Of a stretch of DNA of 9,890 nucleotides, positions 1-5,763 are shown piece by piece. The DNA comes from Clostridia bacterium. Lineage in GTDB: Bacteria > Bacillota > Clostridia > UBA1381. The stretch is from assembly GCA_900751685.1 (NCBI GenBank), contig CAADSR010000099.1, forward strand, positions 1-9,890. The letters run 5' to 3'. The notes under the pieces were generated by a model that saw only the letters and a list, made by a program, of their open reading frames with translations, was not told the origin of the DNA and made no database searches. Position numbers and translations under genes: made by a program. Position 1 is the stretch's first letter. Every line of letters begins with the position of its first letter.

Positions 1-7
1 GGTAATC

Positions 8-43
8 AGACAAGGCCGCGGCATTGCTGCGGCCTTCCAGTCT
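8..43 (+). other. Intercistronic hairpin upstream of pduL
   Basis: AAGGCCGC (12-19) pairs with GCGGCCTT (29-36). The stem continues inward through GGC/GCT around an ATT loop. Outside it AGAC (8-11) can pair with GTCT (40-43) across a small bulge. No T-run follows, so it looks less like a full terminator than an mRNA-stabilising or partial-attenuation hairpin between pduL and an upstream BMC gene. The upstream gene lies outside the window, so this role is inferred. Confidence 0.55.
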
Positions 44-65
44 ACATATACATGGAGGAGAAGCG

Positions 66-707
66 ATGAATGACAAGAATTTGATTGAATTAGTGACCGC
101 AAGTGTCGTGAATGTTTTGAAAGAGCAGGAAGCAGCGGAAGGGATCCGTGTTGGTGTTTCCGCGCGCCACGTGCATTTATCACAGGCAGACCTGGAGACG
201 CTTTTTGGTAAAGGTCATAAGCTGACTCCGAAAAAGACTTTAATGGGCGACCAGTTCGCCGCAGAAGAATGTGTTACATTGGTAAGCCCTTCCTTGCGCA
301 GCATAGAAGGCGTACGTGTTTTAGGGCCGGTACGGAAAGAATCCCAGGTGGAGGTTTCACGGACGGATACCTTTAAACTCAAAATCAGCCCTCCGGTAAG
401 GCCTTCGGGGGAAATCAAAGGCTCGGCCGCCATTGCTCTTGTAGGGCCGAAAGGCACTGTATTTTTAAATGAAGGCTGCATCATTGCAAACCGTCATATC
501 CATATGACCCCGGCAGATGCGGCAGAATATCAAATCAAAGACAACGACCTCGTCGATGTCGAGATTCAAAATTCCAAGCCAACACGCTATTATAATGTCC
601 AGGTGCGTGTAAGAGAAGATTTTAATACGGAAATGCATATTGATACCGACGATGCAAATGCCTGTGCGATCAAAACAGGCGACATTGTGAAAATATTGGA
701 GAAGTAG
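66..707 (+). CDS. pduL: Phosphate propanoyltransferase (PduL family), BMC-associated
   Basis: PduL interconverts acyl-CoA plus phosphate and acyl-phosphate plus CoA. Inside catabolic BMCs this recycles CoA and leads to ATP formation. The 213-residue product has the two-domain PduL layout: SARHVHLS (His35, His37) in the first half, NRHIHM (His144, His146) and EMHIDTDDANA (His191) in the second. These are the family's zinc-binding histidines. Residues 1-20 can form an amphipathic helix (NLIELVTASVVNVLKEQ) before the catalytic core, typical of an encapsulation peptide that directs the enzyme into the shell. The start at 66 is chosen because GGAGGAG (54-60) sits 5 bases upstream; an in-frame ATG at 24 would only add residues encoded by the hairpin region. 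It is followed by eutN, pduS-like and pduT-like genes on the same strand, so it is very likely in one operon with them. Confidence 0.95.
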   Translation: MNDKNLIELVTASVVNVLKEQEAAEGIRVGVSARHVHLSQADLETLFGKGHKLTPKKTLMGDQFAAEECVTLVSPSLRSIEGVRVLGPVRKESQVEVSRTDTFKLKISPPVRPSGEIKGSAAIALVGPKGTVFLNEGCIIANRHIHMTPADAAEYQIKDNDLVDVEIQNSKPTRYYNVQVRVREDFNTEMHIDTDDANACAIKTGDIVKILEK

Positions 708-741
708 TTTTCTATCGGTGGAATAGAAAAGGATGAATGCT

Positions 742-1002
742 ATGATTTTAGGCAGAGTATATGGAAGTGTTGTTTCTACGAGCAAAAATGAAAAGCTTGT
801 AGGCTATAAATTCATGTTGGTACAACACATCGAAAAAAATAAACTAGTAGACAAATTCCTGGTTGCAGTAGACAGCGTCGGCGCCGGTATCGGCGAGGAT
901 GTTATTGTGGCGACTGGCAGTAGTGCGCGTTTGGCACTGGACCGCCAGGATGCCCCTGTCGATGCGACAATTGTGGGGATTTTAGATAAAAAACAGCTGT
1001 AA
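742..1002 (+). CDS. BMC vertex protein, EutN/CcmL (BMC-P) family
   Basis: This 86-residue protein begins MILGRVYGSVVSTSKN and contains VDSVGAGIGEDVIVATGSSAR, the signature of EutN/CcmL pentamers that cap the twelve vertices of a microcompartment shell. Its length is normal for the family. An in-frame ATG also occurs at 733, but AAAAGG (727-732) abuts it directly, whereas the same site is 9 bases from the ATG at 742. The second start also matches the family's usual MIL-type N-terminus, so 742 is preferred. The gene starts 34 bases after pduL and is followed by a hairpin-rich 72-base spacer before the pduS-like gene. One BMC-P gene is enough for a shell, but others may lie outside the window. 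Confidence 0.93.
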   Translation: MILGRVYGSVVSTSKNEKLVGYKFMLVQHIEKNKLVDKFLVAVDSVGAGIGEDVIVATGSSARLALDRQDAPVDATIVGILDKKQL

Positions 1003-1003
1003 A

Positions 1004-1056
1004 ACAGTTGACTGTCCGGAAGGACGATTTTATAGGGCATCCGCATTGCGGGACCC
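1004..1056 (+). other. Small hairpins between eutN-like and pduS-like genes
   Basis: Three short inverted repeats lie in this spacer: ACAGT/ACTGT (1004-1015), GTCC-GGAA-GGAC (1014-1025, overlapping the first), and CCGC-ATT-GCGG (1041-1051) enclosed by GGG (1035-1037) and CCC (1054-1056). None has a T-run. They may tune stability or relative expression inside the operon, which is inference. The strong ribosome binding site of the next gene, GGAGGAGGAAG, follows immediately. Confidence 0.35.
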
Positions 1057-1074
1057 CCGGAGGAGGAAGTTAGC

Positions 1075-2409
1075 ATGAAGTTGGAAGAACTTCAAAAAAT
1101 CGTCTATGAGGCTGGAATTGTCGGTGCAGGCGGCGCCGGTTTCCCGACCCATAGAAAATTTTCTGAAAATGTAAAACAAATCGTTGTCAATGCGGCGGAA
1201 TGTGAACCGCTTATGATGGTGGATCATCATATTCTTGCAAAGCATCTTGGCGCGTTGGTAGATACCCTGAATCTTCTGCTGGACACAATGGGCGCAGAAG
1301 AGGCTATTATCGGGATCAAAGGAAAGAATATGCATCTTCTGGACCAGAAGATCGTGGCTTCTCTGGAAGGGACACGGGTAAAGATCAAAGAGATCCCGGA
1401 TATCTATCCGGCTGGGGACGAAGTGGTGCTGACCTATGAAACGACAGGTAAAATCATTCCGGAGGGCAGTATCCCAGTCATGGTTGGTGTTATGGTCATT
1501 AATGTGGAGACCATATTGAATATCCACCGTGCTGTGACCGAAAATACATCGGTCGTTGATAAATATATTACGATCGGTGGAGATACAAAAGAGGATATCA
1601 CGGTCAAAGCACCAGTTGGTATGAAAATCAGTGAATTATTAGCAGCAGCAGGTTATACAGACCTGGAAGGGAAAGCTGTTATTAACGGTGGCCCTATGAT
1701 GGGAAAGCTTGTTGATCTATCAACAGATGTTGTTACAAAGACGACAAAAGGGCTTTTGATTTTCCCGGAAACACATTCTATTGTGCAGCGCCGCCGGATG
1801 CCGATTTCAATGACCTTGAAGCGGGCCAGCGCAGCATGCTGTAATTGTACGATGTGTTCGGATATGTGCCCCCGTTATTTATTAGGATATTCCCTTCAAG
1901 TACATAAGACCGTGCGGGCAGCCTCCCATTCAGAAATTACAAATACCGAGAGCTTCCTGCAAAATTCCATGTGCTGCGGATGCAGTGTCTGTACTGTGAT
2001 CGCATGTCAGCAAATGCTGAACCCACAGGCGATCGCCGCTGAGATCAAAGGCTCTTTAGGAAAACACGGCCTTCGCCGTCAAAACAATAAAGCACCGCAA
2101 GAGGTGCGTCCGGAACGTGCAAGCCGTTTGGTTTCTTCCAATACGCTGATCGACCGTTTGGGGATCCGTAAATATGTAAAACCACAGGTAGAGCGCAGGT
2201 ATATGGATTTTGAACCGGCAACGGTCTATATCCCATTCTCCCAGCATGTGGGCAAGCCGGCTTCGGCTACCGTAAAAGCTGGCGATACTGTTTCAATAGG
2301 CCAGGTGGTAGCGCAAACGGATTACAATGATCTTGGTACAACGATGCATGCAAGTATCAACGGTAAGGTAAAACAAGTTACAGACCGTTTTGTGATTATA
2401 GAAAGATAA
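1075..2409 (+). CDS. pduS: PduS-like RnfC-family electron-transfer protein of the BMC
   Basis: PduS proteins are flavin- and Fe-S-containing reductases that move electrons between NADH, cobalamin or other carriers and the BMC interior, docking on PduT. The 444-residue product starts with the RnfC/PduS glycine-rich loop GIVGAGGAGFPTH (about 14-26), then a SLBB-like stretch around KAPVGMKISELLAAAGY. Two Fe-S motifs follow: Cys255-x2-Cys258-x2-Cys261-x3-Cys265-Pro and Cys300-x2-Cys303-x2-Cys306-x4-Cys311. A C-terminal barrel-sandwich segment (KAGDTVSIGQVVAQ) completes the family order. No membrane segment is visible, so the protein is cytosolic or shell-associated rather than part of a membrane Rnf complex. 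The second cluster has one extra residue before the last Cys and lacks the following Pro. It is directly upstream of the pduT-like gene, the classical pairing. Whether it reduces cobalamin here or only relays electrons cannot be told. Confidence 0.9.
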   Translation: MKLEELQKIVYEAGIVGAGGAGFPTHRKFSENVKQIVVNAAECEPLMMVDHHILAKHLGALVDTLNLLLDTMGAEEAIIGIKGKNMHLLDQKIVASLEGTRVKIKEIPDIYPAGDEVVLTYETTGKIIPEGSIPVMVGVMVINVETILNIHRAVTENTSVVDKYITIGGDTKEDITVKAPVGMKISELLAAAGYTDLEGKAVINGGPMMGKLVDLSTDVVTKTTKGLLIFPETHSIVQRRRMPISMTLKRASAACCNCTMCSDMCPRYLLGYSLQVHKTVRAASHSEITNTESFLQNSMCCGCSVCTVIACQQMLNPQAIAAEIKGSLGKHGLRRQNNKAPQEVRPERASRLVSSNTLIDRLGIRKYVKPQVERRYMDFEPATVYIPFSQHVGKPASATVKAGDTVSIGQVVAQTDYNDLGTTMHASINGKVKQVTDRFVIIER

Positions 2410-2448
2410 ATAGCACAGTGTATTGTGTGGTGAAAGGAATGAAATCAT

Positions 2449-2994
2449 ATGAATTCCATTGGTTTGGTAGAAGTAAAAAACGTCAGTAAAGGGGTCATCG
2501 TAACAGATGAGATGCTCAAAAGTGCAGGCGTTACATTGATCAGCTCCGGCGCTGTATGTCCGGGAAAGTTTGTTACGATCGTCGGCGGTGAGCTGTCTGC
2601 GATCCAGGCCTCCGTAGACCGTGCGGGGCTGATTGCAGAGGATGCACTGATCGATAAGTTTGTCATTGGTAATTTGGGTGATAAGGTATTTGAAGCAATG
2701 TGCGGGACTGCTGAAGTAAGTCAGAAGCGTGCTTTGGGCCTGATCGAGACCTTTACAGCTGCTTCTGCGATCCAGGCTGCCGATGCGGCAGTAAAGTCTG
2801 GTGATGTAGAGCTGATCGAAGTACGGGTAGCACGTGGCATGGCAGGGAAGTGCTTTGTTTCCATGACAGGCGATGTGGCAGACGTGAAAGCTGGCGTAGA
2901 AGCAGGTGCACGGATTGCTGCGGAGCAGGGTGTTTTGATCAACACAGAAGTTATTGCAAACCCACATCCGGAGCTATGGGAAGCAGTACTGTAA
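2449..2994 (+). CDS. pduT: PduT-like trimeric BMC shell protein (tandem BMC domains)
   Basis: The 181-residue product has two BMC folds in tandem: residues about 3-85, beginning IGLVEVKNVSKG, and about 95-178, beginning ALGLIETFTAASAIQAADAAVK. It therefore forms pseudohexameric trimers in the shell facet. Cys37 in AVCPGKF matches the conserved CPGK cysteine of Salmonella PduT (Cys38), three copies of which hold a 4Fe-4S cluster in the trimer pore. The second-domain motif GMAGKCF likewise resembles PduT's GGKC segment. With the pduS-like gene just upstream, the likely role is an electron conduit through the shell. AAAGGA lies 10 bases before the start. The gene is followed directly by a terminator, so it probably ends the BMC operon. 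Confidence 0.93.
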   Translation: MNSIGLVEVKNVSKGVIVTDEMLKSAGVTLISSGAVCPGKFVTIVGGELSAIQASVDRAGLIAEDALIDKFVIGNLGDKVFEAMCGTAEVSQKRALGLIETFTAASAIQAADAAVKSGDVELIEVRVARGMAGKCFVSMTGDVADVKAGVEAGARIAAEQGVLINTEVIANPHPELWEAVL

Positions 2995-3003
2995 TTTAAA
3001 AAG

Positions 3004-3037
3004 ATAAATCGGGTGCTTCGGCACCTATTTATTTTTT
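3004..3037 (+). terminator. Intrinsic terminator after the BMC operon
   Basis: GGTGC-TTCG-GCACC (3012-3025) has a stable TTCG tetraloop. It extends outward through G3011-T3026 and, with C3010 bulged, through ATAAAT/ATTTAT, then runs into TTTTTT (3032-3037). It lies 9 bases after the pduT-like stop, so it most likely ends the BMC transcript before the regulator gene. Confidence 0.85.
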
Positions 3038-3083
3038 ATACAAACTTTTAAGGAGAATACATAGGACGAAGCGGGGTGGATCT

Positions 3084-3863
3084 ATGCTTGCAGTAGAACG
3101 TAGAAATAAAATAGAACAGATGATCACTGAAAATAAAAGCGTGCTTGTAGTGGAGCTGGCAAAACAATTTGATGTTACGTCAGAAACCATTCGGGGCGAC
3201 TTGGAAAAACTGGAGAAGCAAGGGGTCCTGGTCAGGACGTATGGGGGAGCTACCTTAGTGGACGTCAATGAGCCTGAAATTGAGATCACCCAGCGGGATA
3301 CGATCAATTTTGCAGGAAAACAAAGCATTGGGCGCCAGGCTGCAGTGATGATCAAAGACGGGGAGACCATCTTTTTAGACGCCAGCACCTCTGCCCTTCA
3401 TTTAGCCCGAAATCTAAAGGATAAGCGGGGGATCACAGTTATAACCAATGCGGATAAGATCGTGTCCGAGCTTGCCTCCTGCGATCATATTACGGTCATC
3501 AGCATAGGGGGGCGTTTGACCCCGCGGAATATGTCCTTTGTGGGCCGTGTGGCGGAGCAGACCATCCGCACGAATTACTTTGCGAATAAATTCTTTTTCT
3601 CCTGTCGTGGTGTTACCCTGTCCAGAGGATTGATGGATTCCAGCGAGGGCGAAGCTGAAGTAAAAAAAGCAATGATGGAATGCAGTGAGTCAGCTATATT
3701 TTTGTGCGACCATAAAAAATTAGGACGGCTCGGAGTCCCGGTGATCTCTTCGATCGACCATATTGACTGCATGATTACAGACGTGATGCTGGACGAAGAA
3801 TGGAGCCGGGCGCTGGAGGAAAAGGATATTAAGCTGCTAACGGTAAATAAGGAAGAAGAGTAA
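3084..3863 (+). CDS. DeoR/GlpR-family sugar-sensing transcriptional regulator
   Basis: DeoR-family proteins repress sugar catabolic operons and respond to a phosphorylated sugar intermediate. The 259-residue product has the N-terminal DeoR winged HTH (about 3-58: ERRNKIEQMI, VTSETIRGDLEKLEKQG, then RTYGGA). A DeoR-C sensor domain of the sugar-phosphate isomerase-like fold follows (about 75-235), with IFLDASTSALHLA, VITNADKIV and GGRLTPRNMSFVG. GGGGTGG (3073-3079) lies 4 bases upstream of the ATG. It sits between two terminators, so it can be expressed separately from both the BMC operon and uxuA; no convincing -10/-35 pair was found in the short upstream gap. Its place next to BMC genes suggests that it controls them, possibly together with uxuA. 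The effector cannot be read from the sequence. Confidence 0.9.
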   Translation: MLAVERRNKIEQMITENKSVLVVELAKQFDVTSETIRGDLEKLEKQGVLVRTYGGATLVDVNEPEIEITQRDTINFAGKQSIGRQAAVMIKDGETIFLDASTSALHLARNLKDKRGITVITNADKIVSELASCDHITVISIGGRLTPRNMSFVGRVAEQTIRTNYFANKFFFSCRGVTLSRGLMDSSEGEAEVKKAMMECSESAIFLCDHKKLGRLGVPVISSIDHIDCMITDVMLDEEWSRALEEKDIKLLTVNKEEE

Positions 3864-3905
3864 ATTTTATCTTGTAAAAGTAGTATTTATTTTATAAAAA
3901 GCGGG

Positions 3906-3935
3906 AAACTATGGGTGAGTGCCCATAGTTTTTTT
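3906..3935 (+). terminator. Intrinsic terminator after the DeoR-family gene
   Basis: AAACTATGGG (3906-3915) pairs perfectly with CCCATAGTTT (3922-3931) around a 6-base loop, and the second arm runs into a seven-T tract (3929-3935). This is a textbook rho-independent terminator between the regulator and uxuA. Confidence 0.9.
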
Positions 3936-3988
3936 GTTGCAGGAAAAATATAGGGCGGTAATTCAAATTGGATGGAGGCAGAACTAAA

Positions 3989-5029
3989 ATGAAAATGACG
4001 TTTCGCTGGTATGGCAAGGATGACCCTGTTACTTTGGAAAAGATACGGCAGATCCCTAATGTGACCGGGATTGTATCCGCCATTTATGATGTCCCGGTAG
4101 GGGAAGCCTGGAGCCTGGATAAAATACTGGAATTAAAGAATGAAATTGAAGCAGCCGGCTTGGAACTTTCCGTGATTGAAAGCGTCCCGGTCCATGAGGA
4201 TATCAAAACCGGTGATAAGGACCGGGACCGTTATATTGAAAATTATTGTACCACCTTGCGCAACCTTGCAAAAGCAGGGGTCGATTGTGTATGTTATAAT
4301 TTTATGCCGGTCTTTGATTGGACCCGCTCTGAATTAGCCCACCCGCTGCCGGACGGATCGAATGCCTTGATCTATAAGCAAGAGACTGTCACGCAAATGA
4401 ACCCCCTCACAGGAGATTTGTCCCTGCCGGGTTGGGATGCCAGCTATACAAAAGAAGGTATGAAGTCCCTGCTTGAAAAGTATCAAAACATCTCGGAGGA
4501 GGATTTATGGGATCATTTAAAGTACTTTTTAGACCGTGTCATTAAAGTGGCAGAGGAAGTCAAGATCAAAATGGCAATCCATCCCGATGACCCGCCTTGG
4601 AGCGTTTTTGGCCTTCCACGCATCATCACCTCAAAGAAAAATATCCGGCGTTTTCTTGAATTATATGACAGCAAGTATAATGGCCTTACCCTTTGTGCTG
4701 GCTCCCTGGGCGTATGCCCTGAAAATGATGTGGCGGATATGATCTATTCTTTCCCGGGACGGATCCATTTTGCCCATATCCGGAATGTAAAGATTACCGG
4801 GGACAGATCCTTTGAAGAGAGCGCCCATCCTTCCGGATGCGGTTCGTTGGATATTGTGGATATTGTAAAGGCATACCATGACACGGGGTTTGAGGGCTAT
4901 ATCCGTCCAGATCATGGGAGAATGATCTGGGGCGAGACGGGACGGCCTGGCTATGGCTTATATGACCGTGCTTTAGGGGCGGTCTATATCAATGGAATTT
5001 GGGAGACCTTAGAGAAAATAAAAGCATAA
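3989..5029 (+). CDS. uxuA: D-mannonate dehydratase
   Basis: UxuA dehydrates D-mannonate to 2-keto-3-deoxy-D-gluconate in glucuronate degradation, in the cytosol, with a divalent metal. The 346-residue protein opens with [14 protein letters not shown] and keeps the family's active-site set: His198 (AIHPDDPP), Cys236 (LTLCAGSLG), His263 (FAHIRNV), Asp308-His309 ([12 protein letters not shown]) and Tyr residues in [10 protein letters not shown]. These correspond to the metal ligands and catalytic His/Tyr of characterised mannonate dehydratases. Its length is normal. The start at 3989 is preferred because GGATGGAGG (3970-3978) lies 10 bases upstream; an in-frame TTG at 3968 would overlap that site. 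Neither uxuB nor uxaC/kdg genes follow, so the rest of the uronate pathway must be elsewhere. The gene lies between terminators and is probably its own transcript; no clear promoter was seen in the short upstream gap. Confidence 0.95.
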   Translation: MKMTFRWYGKDDPVTLEKIRQIPNVTGIVSAIYDVPVGEAWSLDKILELKNEIEAAGLELSVIESVPVHEDIKTGDKDRDRYIENYCTTLRNLAKAGVDCVCYNFMPVFDWTRSELAHPLPDGSNALIYKQETVTQMNPLTGDLSLPGWDASYTKEGMKSLLEKYQNISEEDLWDHLKYFLDRVIKVAEEVKIKMAIHPDDPPWSVFGLPRIITSKKNIRRFLELYDSKYNGLTLCAGSLGVCPENDVADMIYSFPGRIHFAHIRNVKITGDRSFEESAHPSGCGSLDIVDIVKAYHDTGFEGYIRPDHGRMIWGETGRPGYGLYDRALGAVYINGIWETLEKIKA

Positions 5030-5035
5030 AGAATA

Positions 5036-5067
5036 ACAGCCCTGCCTTTTGATAAAGGCAGGGCTGT
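5036..5067 (+). terminator. Perfect 14-bp hairpin just after uxuA
   Basis: ACAGCCCTGCCTTT (5036-5049) pairs with AAAGGCAGGGCTGT (5054-5067) around a TGAT loop, 6 bases past the uxuA stop. No T-run follows on the plus strand, whereas the minus-strand exit is T-rich. It may therefore end uxuA transcription weakly, or act as a backstop for transcription coming from blaI. It is also the first unit of the stem-loop array that fills this intergenic region. Confidence 0.65.
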
Positions 5068-5069
5068 CT

Positions 5070-5281
5070 AGCGTGTAGACAAAGGGCGGTCTACACGCTT
5101 CAAAAGAATGGCAGAGGCCATCCTTTTGAGTTTTTCTAAAGAAAGAACTCAAAAGTTCCTCGTTCCTCGAAACTTTAGGTTCTAAGCCATTTCTGACGCT
5201 CATGTCGTCAGAAATGATTTTACTTGAGGTTGCACCTCAAACTCCCAGGGAATCAGAAAACAAACTCAAAAATGAGTTTGT
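5070..5281. repeat. Dense array of inverted repeats (candidate structured RNA or palindromic element)
   Basis: Consecutive inverted repeats fill this noncoding stretch between convergent uxuA and blaI. AGCGTGTAGAC/GTCTACACGCT is at 5070-5099 (11 bp perfect). At 5100-5129, TCAAAAGAATGGC pairs with GCCATCCTTTTGA (12 of 13 bp). At 5123-5155, CTTTTGAGTT pairs with AACTCAAAAG and continues through TTTC/GAAA with one bulge. At 5152-5176, AAAGTT pairs with AACTTT around tandem TTCCTCG copies (5156-5169). CATTTCTGACG/CGTCAGAAATG is at 5188-5216 (11 bp perfect), TTGAGGT/ACCTCAA at 5224-5240, and ACAAACTCA/TGAGTTTGT at 5260-5281. Several overlap and so compete. No convincing protein is encoded in either direction. 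It resembles a MITE/REP-like element or a structured 3'-UTR RNA; no named RNA family was recognised. Confidence 0.7.
5256..5281 (-). terminator. Intrinsic terminator of blaI-like gene
   Basis: On the minus strand ACAAACTCA-TTTT-TGAGTTTGT (5281 down to 5260) is followed at once by a short T-run, starting 7 bases after the blaI-like stop codon. This is the expected place and form for the terminator of that gene. It is also the right-hand unit of the inverted-repeat array. Confidence 0.7.
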
Positions 5282-5287
5282 CTATAA

Positions 5288-5641
5288 TCAGCAGTTCTTT
5301 TCGAGCTTTTTTACCGCCTTTTTTATTTTTTTCAATTCTTCTTTTTTTAGATCCTGCAAAGAAAAACAAATCATTTTTTCTGTTTTATTTTCAAAATACC
5401 GGTCTACAAGCTCCAGCAGGGCTTGCTTTTGCGCCTGCTGCTTTGTTATGATTGCCCGGCAGATAAATCTTGGCTCGGTCCTTTCCACCAGCTCTTTTTC
5501 CACACAGCGCTTTAACACCGTGTAGGTGGTGTTCCGGTTCCAGCCGATTTCTTCCGCCAGGAGCTTTACGATCTCTGTCGCAGGAATCGGGCCCTCCCGC
5601 CAAAGCACATTCAAAATGCGCCATTCTGATTCATATAACAT
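5288..5641 (-). CDS. BlaI/MecI/CopY-family transcriptional repressor (orphan)
   Basis: The 117-residue protein matches the BlaI/MecI winged-helix family: ESEWRILNVLWREGPIPATEIVKLL at the N-terminus, then WNRNTTYTVLKRCVEKELVERTEPRF, which contains the recognition helix and wing. A Lys-rich helical C-terminus (about 70-117) should serve for dimerisation. It is slightly shorter than the usual 120-130 residues. Family members repress beta-lactamase/mecA or copper-efflux genes and are normally inactivated by a membrane sensor protease (BlaR1/MecR1) or by metal. No such sensor gene is next to it. AGGGAG lies about 7 bases upstream of the ATG. It lies 122 bases downstream of the ZIP transporter gene on the same strand but has its own good promoter, so it may be expressed alone or by read-through. 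Its target genes are unknown. Confidence 0.88.
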   Translation of the reverse strand: MLYESEWRILNVLWREGPIPATEIVKLLAEEIGWNRNTTYTVLKRCVEKELVERTEPRFICRAIITKQQAQKQALLELVDRYFENKTEKMICFSLQDLKKEELKKIKKAVKKLEKNC

Positions 5642-5677
5642 TGTTTTTCTCCCTTCGTAGAAAAACTCCCTTTTCTC

Positions 5678-5706
5678 ATTTTACTATATTCTTCCACGAT
5701 GGTCAA
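5678..5706 (-). promoter_or_regulatory. Sigma-A promoter of the blaI-like gene
   Basis: On the minus strand TTGACC (5706-5701), a 17-base spacer and TAAAAT (5683-5678) make a near-consensus sigma-A promoter, about 37 bases before the blaI-like start codon. It shows that the gene can be transcribed independently of the ZIP gene. Confidence 0.7.
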
Positions 5707-5729
5707 GCAAAATAAAGAAAAATTACATG

Positions 5730-5744
5730 TTATAAGGCTTATAA
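5730..5744. promoter_or_regulatory. Palindromic operator candidate upstream of blaI promoter
   Basis: TTATAAG (5730-5736) and CTTATAA (5738-5744) form a perfect inverted repeat around a single base. It lies 23 bases upstream of the blaI -35 box and 20 bases past the ZIP stop. One base is too short for a hairpin loop, so a protein-binding site is more likely than a terminator. It does not match the TACAnnTGTA core known for BlaI/CopY operators, so the binding factor is open. Confidence 0.4.
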
Positions 5745-5763
5745 TACCAATAAAGCTTGTTTT

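Noticed and set aside
24..65. N-terminal extension of pduL from an upstream in-frame ATG at 24
   Set aside because: It would translate hairpin sequence and the GGAGGAG ribosome binding site of the ATG at 66, and that extension has no family support.
1030..1527. 165-codon minus-strand open frame opposite the pduS-like gene
   Set aside because: It is antisense to a well-supported gene, rich in His/Cys/Phe in no familiar pattern, and has no plausible start context.
2293..2967. 224-codon minus-strand open frame opposite the pduS/pduT-like genes
   Set aside because: It spans two real genes on the other strand and its composition is that of a complement shadow.
5070..5281. CRISPR array as an explanation for the repeated hairpins
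   Set aside because: The units are inverted repeats of different sequence and length, not identical direct repeats separated by unique spacers, and no cas gene is near.
5202..5525. 107-codon plus-strand open frame running from the stem-loop array into the blaI region
   Set aside because: It is a Phe/Ser-rich shadow of the blaI-like gene, without a ribosome binding site.
5288..5641. A bla/mec resistance operon around the BlaI-like gene
   Set aside because: No beta-lactamase, penicillin-binding protein or BlaR1/MecR1 gene lies beside it.
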